A stretch of 41,129 nt of DNA from Clostridium sp. (GCA_022782605.1 JALFMW010000077.1:1-41129); one strand, 5' to 3'; shown: positions 18,284 through 27,573, counted from the first letter of the stretch. Notes: generated by a model not told the origin, from the sequence alone. Made by a program: numbers and translations.

Positions 18284-19844
18284 GACTGTCACCTCCTGCC
18301 ATCATCATTCCTAATTCATTTTCGTTAGTATTTTTAGCATCTACTATTCCAACTATTTTTCCTTCATATATAACTGCTATTCTATCTGATACATTCATAA
18401 CTTCATCTAATTCTAACGATACTAAAAGAACTGCATTTCCAGCATCTCTTTGATCAACTAATGATTTATGAACGAACTCTATAGCACCTACGTCTAACCC
18501 TCTTGTTGGTTGAGTTGCTATTAATAATTGAGGCTCATGACTATTTTCTCTTGATGCTTCTATATTTGTAACTTCTCTACCTATTATTATTTTTTGTTGG
18601 TTACCACCAGATAATCCTCTTGCTTTTGCATTAGCATCATTTGGTCTAACATCAAATCTTTCTATTATTTCCTGAGCTTTTTTATTTATTGCTTCTGGAA
18701 TTAATATTCCATTTTTAGAGAATTCAGGTTTCTTATAGTTTTGTAAAACTACGTTTTCAGCAACAGTGTAGTCTAATACTAAACCTCTTTTATGTCTATC
18801 CTCTGGTATATTTTTTATACCTTTTTGGAATATTTGTTTTGGAGTATTATTAAATACTGTTTGTCCATTTATTTCTACTATACCTGACTCAGCTTTTCTA
18901 AGACCTGTAATAGCTTCTACTAGTTCTGATTGACCATTTCCATCAATACCTGCTATACCTAGTATTTCTCCAGCTTTTACTTCTAGTGAAAGTCCATCTA
19001 CTACATTTATTTTTCTACTATCTTTAACTACTAAGTTATCGATTTTTAATACTGTTGATGCTGGTTTTGCTTCTTCTTTATCAACTTTAAAGTTAACTTC
19101 TCTTCCTACCATCATCTCTGCTAGATCATTTTCTGTAACCTCAGAAACTTTTACTGTATCTATATATTTTCCTCTTCTTATTACTGTACAATGATCTGCT
19201 ATAGCTTTTATTTCCTTAAGCTTGTGAGTAATTATTATTACTGATTTTCCTTGTTCTGTTAAGTTTCTTATTATATTAATAAGTTCTGTTATTTCTTGTG
19301 GAGTTAAAACAGCTGTAGGCTCATCTAGTATTAGAGTCTCGGCACCTCTGTATAATGCTTTTAAAATTTCAACTCTTTGTTGCATACCTACCGTTATATC
19401 TTCAACTTTTGCCATTGGATCAACAAAAAGACCATATTTTGATGATATTTCTTTAACATCTTCTATAGCTTTTTTAATGTCTAATGCTCCACCATTTTTT
19501 GTTGGTTCTGTTCCTAATATAATGTTTTCAGCTACTGTAAAAGGCTGTACAAGCATGAAATGTTGATGTACCATTCCTATACCTTTAGATATTGCTACAT
19601 TTGGATTACTTATGTCTACTAATTCACCATTTATATAAATCTCTCCTGATGTAGGATTATATAGTCCATATAGTATATTCATAAGAGTGGATTTACCTGC
19701 TCCATTTTCTCCTAAAAGAGCATGTACTTCACCTTTATGTACAGTCAAATTAATGTTGTCATTTGCTATGAAGTCGCCGAATTTTTTTGTTATATTTCTC
19801 ATTTCAACAACTTTTTGACTGTAGTCGATGATATTTTTATTCAT
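18276..19844 (-). CDS. nupO: Nucleoside ABC transporter ATP-binding protein, NupO/BmpD type
   Basis: 522 residues with two fused nucleotide-binding domains, as in ribose/nucleoside importers. Domain 1 (about 10-250): Walker A GENGAGKST, signature region VGMQQRVEILKALYRGAETLILDEPTAVLTPQE (read in parts). Domain 2 (about 265-515): a degenerate P-loop IDGNGQSEL lacking the usual GKS/T, signature LSGGNQQK, and Walker B-like LLIATQPTRGLD. A degenerate second P-loop is usual in this family. The ribosome site aaggagg is rather far (12 bp) from the ATG. It heads the ABC gene trio, 470 bp behind the lipoprotein gene. Confidence 0.92.
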   Translation of the reverse strand: MNKNIIDYSQKVVEMRNITKKFGDFIANDNINLTVHKGEVHALLGENGAGKSTLMNILYGLYNPTSGEIYINGELVDISNPNVAISKGIGMVHQHFMLVQPFTVAENIILGTEPTKNGGALDIKKAIEDVKEISSKYGLFVDPMAKVEDITVGMQQRVEILKALYRGAETLILDEPTAVLTPQEITELINIIRNLTEQGKSVIIITHKLKEIKAIADHCTVIRRGKYIDTVKVSEVTENDLAEMMVGREVNFKVDKEEAKPASTVLKIDNLVVKDSRKINVVDGLSLEVKAGEILGIAGIDGNGQSELVEAITGLRKAESGIVEINGQTVFNNTPKQIFQKGIKNIPEDRHKRGLVLDYTVAENVVLQNYKKPEFSKNGILIPEAINKKAQEIIERFDVRPNDANAKARGLSGGNQQKIIIGREVTNIEASRENSHEPQLLIATQPTRGLDVGAIEFVHKSLVDQRDAGNAVLLVSLELDEVMNVSDRIAVIYEGKIVGIVDAKNTNENELGMMMAGGDSHE

Positions 19845-20237
19845 AGCTATTTTTGTCCTCCTTGTCTGACCATATTTTAATAATACAAAACGGAATAATA
19901 TATCTATATATTATCCATAAATCATCTAATCTATTTGTATAGCTAAATTAAATTTTTATGATATTATATCTATTTTTCCGTATTTATATTAAATTCTCAA
20001 ACATTATTTCTATAATAAAATAACAATTTAAACATTGTTTATTTATTATAATCAATTTCTCATACAAATAAGTATTTGATTTCATCTTATAAACATTAAA
20101 TAGTGTATATTTTAATGTTTATAAGTTAATTAGTGTATATTATTCATCTTAACAATTATATCATTTTATAACTTTCTTGCCAACAATAATTGATATTAAT
20201 CACGAAAAAATGACATATAATATGCTATTTTTGTAAA
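19845..20237. other. Long AT-rich gap between binding-protein and ABC genes
   Basis: About 390 bp with no credible gene. The only structure I see is the inverted and direct repeat at 20086-20141, listed separately. The remainder is low-complexity AT sequence that could hold a promoter for nupO; I could not choose a convincing one. Confidence 0.6.
20086..20141. repeat. Perfect 15-bp inverted repeat plus 16-bp direct repeat
   Basis: The arm cttataaacattaaa (20086-20100) is repeated inverted and without mismatch at 20111-20125, with a 10-bp spacer. A 16-bp element ttaaatagtgtatatt (20096-20111) recurs 30 bp later at 20126-20141 with one mismatch. There is no T-run after the stem, so it does not look like a simple terminator. 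It could be an operator or an mRNA-processing structure within the transporter operon. Confidence 0.75.
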
Positions 20238-20289
20238 ATAAAAAAATATTCCATTAAGAAATATTTTAATAATTTCTTAATGGAATATT
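20238..20289 (-). terminator. Terminator after the nucleoside-binding lipoprotein gene
   Basis: 18-bp stem (20245-20262 with 20272-20289) followed on the minus strand by T residues. It likely limits read-through from the lipoprotein gene to the ABC genes, so that the binding protein is made in excess. Confidence 0.9.
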
Positions 20290-20316
20290 ATATAAATATC
20301 ATTCATTTAATTTTGA

Positions 20317-21351
20317 TTATTTATTGAATTCTTTTAATTCTTTTTCATTGTTTGGAACACTTATTTTTCCATCTTTTATTTCTTTAGCTTGTTCTTCAAC
20401 ATACTCTAATATTTTAGCATCTACATTTTTATCTGTAGTTGGAGCTAAACCAACACCACCGTTTGCTAATGTACCATTTATAACTTCTCCACTTTTGTAA
20501 TTACCGTCTACAAAATCTCTAACTAAGTTAGCAACTGCTACATCTATATTTTTCATAGCTGAAGTTAACATGTTATCTGGAGCTAAATCATACTGGTCTC
20601 TATCAACACCTACTACCATTTTACCAGCTTCTTTAGCTGCTTCTATTGAACCAGTACCACAAGCACCTGCACATGGGAATATTACATCCGCACCTTTAGA
20701 TATCATTGAGTTAGCTATAGATTTTCCTAGAGCTTGATCTGAATAACTATTTGAATATTGTACTAAAACTTCTGCATCTGGGTTAGCAGCTAAAACACCA
20801 GCTTTAAATCCATATTCGAATTTATCTATAACTGGAGACTGTTGACCACCTATGAAAGCAACTTTATTAGTTTTTGTACTTTTACCAGCTATTAATCCAG
20901 CTAAGTAAGAAGATTCATTTGATTCAAAAGATAATGAAGTTATATTTTCTGGTTGTTCATCATATACTTCATCTATTAATGCAAATTGTTGATCTGGATA
21001 GTTTGTAGAAGCTTCTTTTAAAGCATCTGCTAATTTATACCCAACACCTATTATTAAGTCATATTCTTCTTCAACAAATTGTTCTATATTTGGTTTGTAG
21101 TCTGAATCTTGAGTTGATTCTAAGTAGTTAACGTAAAGTTTATCTTCACCTATTTCTTCTTTTATAGATTGTAAACCTTCCCAAGAAGATTGGTTGAATG
21201 ATTCATCATGAACTCCACCAACATCTGTTATCATCCCTACTTTTATTTGTTCTCCATTAGATGCATCATCTCCATTAGATCCACATCCAACTAATATTCC
21301 CGCTGACATTATCATTGTTAATGACAACGATACTAATTTTTTGAATTTCAT
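20317..21351 (-). CDS. nupN: BMP family nucleoside-binding lipoprotein (BmpA/NupN/Med type)
   Basis: 344 residues. The signal peptide MKFKKLVSLSLTMIMSAGIL ends in the lipobox LVGC (Cys23), so it is a lipoprotein on the outer face of the membrane. The mature part is a two-lobed substrate-binding protein: VGMITDVGGVHDESFNQSSWEGL, then VGYKLADALKEAS, IGGQQSPVIDKFEYGFKAG, and VGVDRDQYDLAPDNMLTS (read in parts), all typical of the PF02608 Bmp family, whose members bind purine nucleosides. It sits upstream of the matching ABC genes but is separated from them by a terminator and a long gap. The ribosome site aggagg is 5-6 bp before the ATG. I see no purine riboswitch upstream. Confidence 0.94.
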   Translation of the reverse strand: MKFKKLVSLSLTMIMSAGILVGCGSNGDDASNGEQIKVGMITDVGGVHDESFNQSSWEGLQSIKEEIGEDKLYVNYLESTQDSDYKPNIEQFVEEEYDLIIGVGYKLADALKEASTNYPDQQFALIDEVYDEQPENITSLSFESNESSYLAGLIAGKSTKTNKVAFIGGQQSPVIDKFEYGFKAGVLAANPDAEVLVQYSNSYSDQALGKSIANSMISKGADVIFPCAGACGTGSIEAAKEAGKMVVGVDRDQYDLAPDNMLTSAMKNIDVAVANLVRDFVDGNYKSGEVINGTLANGGVGLAPTTDKNVDAKILEYVEEQAKEIKDGKISVPNNEKELKEFNK

Positions 21352-21568
21352 AAGTTCCTCCTAATAAGTATATATATTTTGTCTCTTACGTCTTTTATTT
21401 TATACTATTTTATACAATTTATCTATACTGTTTTTAACTTTTTTTACATTTTTCATCAAAATATTAGTATTTTTTCTAATTATGATATACTATTAGTAAT
21501 TATTTGTTCATTATTTTTAATTTTATTAAACAGTATTTTACACAATCTTTTATATAATCTTTTATATA

Positions 21569-21593
21569 TAAAAAAAAGAGGTTAAATAACCTC
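21569..21593 (-). terminator. Terminator after degV
   Basis: Short GC-richer stem (gaggtt with aacctc, 21578-21593) and, read on the minus strand, a run of seven or more T residues. Confidence 0.85.
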
Positions 21594-21605
21594 CTTTACA
21601 TCTCT

Positions 21606-22451
21606 CTATTTTTTAAATACTAATATTCCACCTACACCAGGACCTGAGTGTGCACCAATGCATGTTCCCACTAAGAAGTATCCTATTTTTTTAGGTTTAA
21701 AAACTTCTTTGGCAATTTCAGTTAATTTTTCTCTTTCTTTTAAGTCATCACTATATCCTATGTAAATTTCTTCTTGCTCAATGTCATCTCCAAGTCTCTC
21801 TTTAACATATTCAACCATTTTGTTTAATACATTTTTCTTTCCTCTTACTTGACCAACTTGAGAAACTAATCCGTCCTTCACTTCTAATATAGGTTTTATA
21901 TTTAATAAGCTACCTACAGTAGCTTTAGTTGAAGATATTCTTCCACCTTTTTTAAGGTATTCTAATGTATCTACAGAAAACATAAGAACAGATTTTTCTT
22001 TTATTTCATCTAAAGCTTTAAATACTTCTTCTATAGATTTTCCTTCTTTTATCATTTCTGCTGCTTTAACAACAAATAAACCTGCTCCAAAAGATAAACT
22101 GTAAGTATCATATATATATATTTCACCTTCAGTATCATTTTTAGCCATTATAGCACTTTGACAAGTTCCCGTAGCTGCTGATGATCCTGATATATATAGT
22201 ACCTTTTTACCTTCTTTTATGTATTTCTCGAAAACTTCCTTAAATTGAGCATAAGTAGCTTGAGAAGTTTTTGGATATGCATTTTCTTCTCTTAAAATCT
22301 TATAAAATTCTTCCGGACTAATATCTATGCTATCTCTATATTCCTTTCCATCAAGTATAAGCGTTAGTGGTACTACATCTATATCATACTGTTCTAAGTA
22401 TTCTTTGTTAACATCAGATAAACTATCACATATTATTTTAATATTATTCAT
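21606..22451 (-). CDS. DegV family fatty-acid-binding protein
   Basis: 281 residues, cytoplasmic. Family signatures are complete: IICDSLSDVNKEYLEQYDIDVVPLTL at the N-terminus, the TSQATYAQF segment, YISGSSAATGTCQSA, and the C-terminal GTCIGAHSGPGVGGILV region. DegV/FakB proteins hold one fatty acid in a buried pocket; FakB forms deliver it to the kinase FakA, but no fakA is in this window, so the role stays open. Start ATG at 22451 with an agggag ribosome site. It lies about 40 bp after trmL and is probably co-transcribed with it. Confidence 0.93.
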   Translation of the reverse strand: MNNIKIICDSLSDVNKEYLEQYDIDVVPLTLILDGKEYRDSIDISPEEFYKILREENAYPKTSQATYAQFKEVFEKYIKEGKKVLYISGSSAATGTCQSAIMAKNDTEGEIYIYDTYSLSFGAGLFVVKAAEMIKEGKSIEEVFKALDEIKEKSVLMFSVDTLEYLKKGGRISSTKATVGSLLNIKPILEVKDGLVSQVGQVRGKKNVLNKMVEYVKERLGDDIEQEEIYIGYSDDLKEREKLTEIAKEVFKPKKIGYFLVGTCIGAHSGPGVGGILVFKK

Positions 22452-22493
22452 CCTGTTAATCTCCCTTCTTTATCATTGTAATTATATTTATAA

Positions 22494-22964
22494 TTATCTC
22501 ATATCTGGATAACCAATTTGTCTTAAAGCTTCATAAACAACTATAGCAACAGAGTTTGATAAGTTTAAAGATCTTGCTCTTTCTAATTTTACCATAGGTA
22601 TCCTCATACAAGTTTCTTTATTTTCTGCTAATAATGTTTCAGGTAATCCTTTTGTTTCTTTTCCAAAAACTAAAAAACAACCATCTTCAAATTTCATATC
22701 TGAATGAGCTTTATTTGTTTTAGTCGTAGAGAAGAAGTATTTTCCATCAGGGTATTTTTCAAATAATTCCTCTAAACTATCATAATATCTTATATCAGAT
22801 ATATCCCAATAGTCTAATCCACTTCTTTTTAGATATTTATCTTCTAATGAAAAACCTAGCGGTCTTATTAAATGCAATGTTGCACCTGTATTTGCACAAG
22901 TTCTTATTATATTACCTGTATTTTGTGGTATTTCAGGTTCTACTAATACTACGTTTATTGACAT
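22494..22964 (-). CDS. trmL: tRNA (cytidine/uridine-34 2'-O)-methyltransferase TrmL
   Basis: 156 residues, the typical length of this minimal SPOUT enzyme. It methylates the ribose of the wobble nucleotide 34 in some tRNA-Leu species. Motif 1 is VLVEPEIPQNTGNIIRTCANTGA, followed by LHLIRPLGF; motif 2 is LVFGKETKGLP; motif 3 is IPMVKLERARSLNLSNSVAIVVYEALRQ (each read in parts). SAM binds in the trefoil knot formed by motifs 2 and 3. ATG at 22964 has ggaggg 5 bp away. An extended -10 element upstream at 23040 suggests its own promoter. Confidence 0.95.
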   Translation of the reverse strand: MSINVVLVEPEIPQNTGNIIRTCANTGATLHLIRPLGFSLEDKYLKRSGLDYWDISDIRYYDSLEELFEKYPDGKYFFSTTKTNKAHSDMKFEDGCFLVFGKETKGLPETLLAENKETCMRIPMVKLERARSLNLSNSVAIVVYEALRQIGYPDMR

Positions 22965-23012
22965 AATGTCCCTCCGTTTATACTAACTGATTTATTAATT
23001 ACGCTTAATTTC

Positions 23013-23074
23013 AAGCAACTTCAATAATTTCCTAAATACATTATATCAGAAAATCTTTCTAATTAAAGTTGCTT
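23013..23074. repeat. Inverted repeat in the trmL upstream region
   Basis: aagcaactt (23013-23021) pairs with aagttgctt (23066-23074) across a 44-nt loop. Six T residues follow only on the plus strand, where no gene precedes it. On the minus strand it encloses the putative trmL promoter, so its role is unclear. Confidence 0.4.
23040..23048 (-). promoter_or_regulatory. Extended -10 promoter element upstream of trmL
   Basis: Minus strand TGA-TATAAT (perfect -10 with the TGn extension). No good -35 is found 17 bp upstream, which the extended -10 could offset. Confidence 0.5.
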
Positions 23075-23083
23075 TTTTATACT

Positions 23084-24421
23084 TCACTTTCTAAGTTCTC
23101 TTGTTCCATATATTATTATTTTATCTTGAGGTGGGTAATAACTCTCACCTATATATTCACTTTTATTTCCAAAATCATTTTTATAAACTCTATATGTTTT
23201 TACTTTATAGCCTTTTCGTCCCTCTTGTTCTATAGTTTTAACACCTAAATCATATTTTTCACTGTTTTTTCTAATAATTCTATTATTAATTTCATCTGTT
23301 ATTTCAGTTATTATTTCTATATCTTGCTTATCTCTTTTATTGCCATAAATAGTACACACTATTTTATTTCCCATAACTTGATTATATATATATACAGGTG
23401 TCTTATAATTATTTTTAAATTTTAAATCAATAATGCCTCCTGATACTGTAGCATCTCGACCTTTTTCAATATAAGGACTTGGTATAGAATGATTTCTAAC
23501 ACTTATTATACTCATTCCAGAATATAGGGCTGCATTGTAAATAGTACTAGAAACTTGACACATACCTCCTCCTCTTCCTTTTTCAGACTTGCCATTTATT
23601 ATTACAGGCGCTTCCTTTAAATATTTACTAATATTTGAATTTTGTATATTTGAGTTAAAAGAAAAAACCTCTCCTTGATTTAGTAATATATTAGTTGTTG
23701 CACTAGCTGCCAACTTAATATTAGTTGATCTATTATAATTTTGTGAATTAAAATAAGTTTCAAATCTACCTAGAACCGTATCAATCTTACTTAAATCCTC
23801 ATATAAATAAACTGGTTTTATTGTTATTATAGGTATAATTTCTTCACTACAATCCATATTAACTATTTTTTCAACTAATGTATTTTTTAATTTATCTTTA
23901 TTTAACTTATATCCATTTTTTTCTTTAGTTATAATTATTTGCCCATTATTTATTCTTATTGTTGCATTTTTAGGCTTTTTATAAATTTTCTTATTTAATT
24001 CCATTAAATATTTATTTAATTTTTTCTCATCATAAGTTATTCTATAGTCTAATATTATCTTTTTACCTAATCTCAAATTTCCTATAGTTTTTATATTTGA
24101 AATAATCCCTTCATTTCTTCCTATACCATATGCTGTTTCTATTAAATCATCTACATTATAATCAACATCTATATCTTCTTTTAAAAAAACATATTTATTT
24201 TCACTTAAATTCAATATAAATGAGTTGTTACTTTCAATTATTTTATTTATTTTATTTTTAGCTTCTTCTCTTGTTAAATTAGAAATATCTATGTCTCTAA
24301 CATAAATGTTTTTGTGTATTTTTCCTTCAAATCCAACGGCATTACTTAAGACCACATTGTCAAAAGATACAATTAGTAATGATAATAATATTGCAATCTT
24401 AAGTTTTTTCAAGATTATCAT
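23084..24421 (-). CDS. VanW family protein with G5 domain
   Basis: 445 residues. N-terminal hydrophobic helix (about 5-25, LKIAILLSLLIVSF) acts as signal or anchor, so the rest is outside the cell. A peptidoglycan-binding-4-like region lies at about 35-205, the VanW domain at about 220-350 (RSTNIKLAASATTNILLNQGEVFSFN, GKGRGGGMCQVSSTIYNAALYSG-like segment, VRNHSIPSPYIEKGRDATV; read in parts), and a G5-like domain at about 370-440. The function is unknown; cell-wall association is inferred, and VanW is not itself proof of vancomycin resistance. The ATG overlaps the nth stop (ATGA) and is almost on top of the ribosome site; a TTG at 24412 (MKKLKIAILL) has better spacing (9 bp) and may be the true start. 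Confidence 0.88.
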   Translation of the reverse strand: MIILKKLKIAILLSLLIVSFDNVVLSNAVGFEGKIHKNIYVRDIDISNLTREEAKNKINKIIESNNSFILNLSENKYVFLKEDIDVDYNVDDLIETAYGIGRNEGIISNIKTIGNLRLGKKIILDYRITYDEKKLNKYLMELNKKIYKKPKNATIRINNGQIIITKEKNGYKLNKDKLKNTLVEKIVNMDCSEEIIPIITIKPVYLYEDLSKIDTVLGRFETYFNSQNYNRSTNIKLAASATTNILLNQGEVFSFNSNIQNSNISKYLKEAPVIINGKSEKGRGGGMCQVSSTIYNAALYSGMSIISVRNHSIPSPYIEKGRDATVSGGIIDLKFKNNYKTPVYIYNQVMGNKIVCTIYGNKRDKQDIEIITEITDEINNRIIRKNSEKYDLGVKTIEQEGRKGYKVKTYRVYKNDFGNKSEYIGESYYPPQDKIIIYGTRELRK

Positions 24422-25044
24422 TCCTTTCCTTGATAAAAATCACAATCATCTTTTATTGGACATAATTCACATTCTGGTTTTCTAGCCTTACACATTCTTC
24501 TTCCATGGAATATTAACACATGATGAGAGTGAGACCATCTGTGCTTCGGTATAACATCCATAAGTGCAAACTCAGTTTTCTCAGGAGTTTTTGTGTGTAC
24601 AATTCCTATTCTATTTGCAACTCTAAAAACATGTGTATCTACTGCTATAGCATCCTTATTAAAAGCATTACTTAAAACCACATCAGCAGTTTTTCTTCCT
24701 ACTCCAGGAAGTTTTATTAACTCTTCTAGAGTGTCTGGTACTTCACCATTATAATTTTCACATATCATTTGCGATGTTTCTTTAATTTTTTTAGCCTTGC
24801 TCTTATACAAACCACAAGTTTTTATTTCTTTCATTATTTCTTCTTCAGATAAATTTGCAAAATCGGCTGGTTCATTATATTTTTTGAAAAGTTCTCTTGT
24901 TACTATATTTACCCTAACATCAGTACATTGTGCCGATAAAATTGTCGCAATCAGCAACTCAAATGCTGTTGTATATTCTAGTTCACAACGTGCGTCTGGA
25001 TAAAGTTCTTCTAATATATCTAAAATTTTATTTACATCTTTCAT
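24418..25044 (-). CDS. nth: Endonuclease III (DNA glycosylase/AP lyase)
   Basis: 208 residues, standard length. It removes oxidised pyrimidines from DNA and cuts the abasic site. Helix-hairpin-helix LPGVGRKTADV holds the catalytic lysine (Lys118); Asp136 in VDTHVFRVANR is the catalytic aspartate; the C-terminal [4Fe-4S] loop has Cys185, Cys192, Cys195 and Cys201 (C-x6-C-x2-C-x5-C). All key residues are present. ATG at 25044 has aaggggg 7 bp upstream. The stop overlaps the VanW-family start, so the two are probably co-transcribed. Confidence 0.97.
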   Translation of the reverse strand: MKDVNKILDILEELYPDARCELEYTTAFELLIATILSAQCTDVRVNIVTRELFKKYNEPADFANLSEEEIMKEIKTCGLYKSKAKKIKETSQMICENYNGEVPDTLEELIKLPGVGRKTADVVLSNAFNKDAIAVDTHVFRVANRIGIVHTKTPEKTEFALMDVIPKHRWSHSHHVLIFHGRRMCKARKPECELCPIKDDCDFYQGKE

Positions 25045-25138
25045 TTTATTTCCCCCTTATTTTATTCTTTACTTTTATTATCTATCAATTTAATCAATCT
25101 ATAACAAAGTTATAATTCTCAATTTTTTGATTTTTTGT

Positions 25139-25174
25139 ATTAAAAAAGCAAAAACCTTATAAGTTCTTGCTTTT
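25139..25174 (-). terminator. Terminator after Lon-related protease gene
   Basis: Stem aaaagcaa/ttgctttt (25144-25151 with 25167-25174) and a minus-strand T-run of six. Confidence 0.8.
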
Positions 25175-25189
25175 ATTATAACAATCAAT

Positions 25190-27421
25190 TTAATTTTTCT
25201 TAACTTCTTTTGATTCATTATACTTATCTAGTTTTTCTTTTACCAAAATCTCAACATCTTTAAACATTTTATCCATCAAAATTTCAACACTTTCTTCAAC
25301 ATTAGTTACTGGATAAATTTTAAAGTTACCATTTTTTATGGATTCCTCCATTTCATCATTTAATATTAAATTGTCCATATTATCTTTTGGCAAAATGACT
25401 CCATATGTTTTATTGTCTAAACCTCTTTTTTTACATACATTGTAAAACCCTTCAATTTTTTCAGTTATACCTCCTACTACTTGTATATCACCCTTTTGAT
25501 TTAGAGATCCTGTAACGGCAATATTTTGTTTTATAGGTACATTACTTAGAGATGATAATAGTGCGCATAATTCAGCTAATGTTGCACTGTCTCCTTCTAT
25601 TCCTCCATAATTTTGTTCAAAACAAATATAAGCATTAATTGATAATGAATATTCTTGCGCAAAATGTTCTGTTAAATACCCCTGTAAAATAAGTACACTT
25701 TTATTGTGAATTGGCCCACTCATCTTTACTTCTCTTTCTATATTCACAAGTCCCCTATTTCCCATACTTGTAGTTACAGTTATTCTTGATGGTCTACCAA
25801 ATGAGTACTCTCCCATGCTAAGTACAGACAGTCCATTTATTACTCCCACTCTAGAACCTTCTGTATCAATCATAATAGTATTATTTTGGATATATTCATC
25901 CATCTTATTTTCTATTTTACTTAATCGTTTATGTTTCTCATAAATTGCTTTTTTTACATGTTTTTTTTCCACAAATTCTTTATTTTCAATCTTAGCAAAA
26001 ATATCTGCCTCTGTTATTATTTCCAATAATTTATTAAAATCTGTCGATAATTTATTTTTACAACCAACCAATCTCGTGCTATGCTTCAATATATCTTCAA
26101 CTGCTTCATAAGTAAAATGTTTAAATTTATTTTTTTCACATTGAGATGCTATGAATTGAGCTATTCCATACTCTGTTATTTCACTTTTATCCATTTCATT
26201 TTCAAAATCTACAAATATTTTAAAGTATTTACTAAATTCATTGTCATATCTATAAAGGGCATCATAAATATAATTACTTCCTATTAATATTATTTTTAAG
26301 TCTAGTGGTATTTCTTCTGCTTCTATAGATACCTTTGTTTCAATAGGTATTTTTTGTGATTTTATAGTTCTCTTTAAAAGTTCCCAAGACAAAGGATAAG
26401 ATAAAAGTTGTTGTGCATACAATACTAAATATCCTCCATTAGCTTTCTGCACTGATCCTGAAAATATTTTGGTAAAATCAGTTTTTATATTTCCACTATT
26501 ATAATCATACTCAACCTTTCCAAATAGATTAGATGGACTAGGATTAGATTCAACTATAATAGGGGCTTTATCATTATTTTGATTATCAACAAATAAATTA
26601 ACTACATATTTTAAAAAGCAATCCTTACTATAATATTCCCTTAATTCTTCATCATCTAAATAAAACAATTCCAGATTTTTAAGAATATCTTCTCTAACTT
26701 TCTCAATATAATTTAAAACCTTCTCATTTGATTTATATTTTTCTTTCAAATTTTCAATATGAGGATCAACAACAATCTTACCTACCTCATCTTCTATTTC
26801 TATCATTATTGTTTTTATCTTTTCCTCAATTTCTCTTATCTGATAAACTACTTTGATAGCCATATTTTCTAACTCTTTTTTTATTTTAAAAAACTCATCT
26901 GAAGATACTTCTTCTTCAAAATTTTCATTTAAAGGAACAAATACCATTCCAACTTTACTACTTTTTAATTGAAATCCTTTTTCTTCACCATAAACGTTTA
27001 TTTTTTTCACCAAATCTTCTTTCTGAATTTCATATTCTTCTAGTAAGGTATTTTTATTAATTTCATATTCTTCACTATCAAAAGCTTCCTTTATTTCTTC
27101 AAATAATTTGTCTATCATTTTTTCTATATCATCCTTAAATACTTTACCTTCTCCTCTTTGCAAACTTATTACAATAGGTTCTCTTGGATTGTCAAAATTA
27201 TATACGTAACACCAATCCTTATGATTTTCTTTATTATTTGCATATGTCTCCAGTACCTTCATTGTGTATGTTGTTTTTCCTGTGCCAGGCTCCCCTGCCA
27301 CATATATGTTATAAGATGGATTATCTATCTTTAAGCCAAATTCCATAGCAGTCATAGCTCTATCCTGTCCCAAAAAATCTTTTAAAGGTTCTATTTCTGA
27401 TGTATTATTAAATTTTTGCAT
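25190..27421 (-). CDS. Lon-related AAA+ protease (AAA_32 / YcbZ type)
   Basis: 743 residues. The N-terminus has an ATPase start, IEPLKDFLGQDRAMTAMEFGL and Walker A GEPGTGKT (43-50), followed by a long helical insertion (about 100-260) typical of the AAA_32 group. The C-terminal Lon protease domain holds the catalytic dyad Ser612 (GDSATLAE) and Lys655 (ITEKIEGF); their spacing of 43 residues equals that of Ser679-Lys722 in E. coli Lon. There is no Lon N-terminal substrate domain, so this is not housekeeping Lon. Both centres look intact. ATG at 27421 has aaggggg 6-7 bp upstream. Substrates are unknown. It lies between queG and nth on the same strand, with its own terminator. Confidence 0.93.
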   Translation of the reverse strand: MQKFNNTSEIEPLKDFLGQDRAMTAMEFGLKIDNPSYNIYVAGEPGTGKTTYTMKVLETYANNKENHKDWCYVYNFDNPREPIVISLQRGEGKVFKDDIEKMIDKLFEEIKEAFDSEEYEINKNTLLEEYEIQKEDLVKKINVYGEEKGFQLKSSKVGMVFVPLNENFEEEVSSDEFFKIKKELENMAIKVVYQIREIEEKIKTIMIEIEDEVGKIVVDPHIENLKEKYKSNEKVLNYIEKVREDILKNLELFYLDDEELREYYSKDCFLKYVVNLFVDNQNNDKAPIIVESNPSPSNLFGKVEYDYNSGNIKTDFTKIFSGSVQKANGGYLVLYAQQLLSYPLSWELLKRTIKSQKIPIETKVSIEAEEIPLDLKIILIGSNYIYDALYRYDNEFSKYFKIFVDFENEMDKSEITEYGIAQFIASQCEKNKFKHFTYEAVEDILKHSTRLVGCKNKLSTDFNKLLEIITEADIFAKIENKEFVEKKHVKKAIYEKHKRLSKIENKMDEYIQNNTIMIDTEGSRVGVINGLSVLSMGEYSFGRPSRITVTTSMGNRGLVNIEREVKMSGPIHNKSVLILQGYLTEHFAQEYSLSINAYICFEQNYGGIEGDSATLAELCALLSSLSNVPIKQNIAVTGSLNQKGDIQVVGGITEKIEGFYNVCKKRGLDNKTYGVILPKDNMDNLILNDEMEESIKNGNFKIYPVTNVEESVEILMDKMFKDVEILVKEKLDKYNESKEVKKN

Positions 27422-27533
27422 TTTAATCCCCCTTTTATTCCCTATTTATAAAAACTAAAATTATACTCATTTACAAACTCAATAAATTATATGTATTTAC
27501 TCTATTTAATTTGCCTTAATAAATAATTATTCA

Positions 27534-27573
27534 AAAAATAAAAAGTCTATGATTTATTCCTTCATAGACTTTT
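27534..27573 (-). terminator. Terminator overlapping the end of queG
   Basis: A 12-bp stem (27541-27552 with 27562-27573) whose first arm lies inside the last codons of queG; the minus-strand T-run follows at 27534-27540. Confidence 0.88.

Noticed and set aside
21352-21568. Purine riboswitch before the nucleoside-binding lipoprotein.
   Set aside because: I found no conserved purine-aptamer core or terminator in the leader, only AT-rich sequence.
23084-24421. VanW protein as a sign of vancomycin resistance.
   Set aside because: No vanHAX-type genes or van regulators are nearby; VanW/G5 proteins are common chromosomal genes in clostridia.
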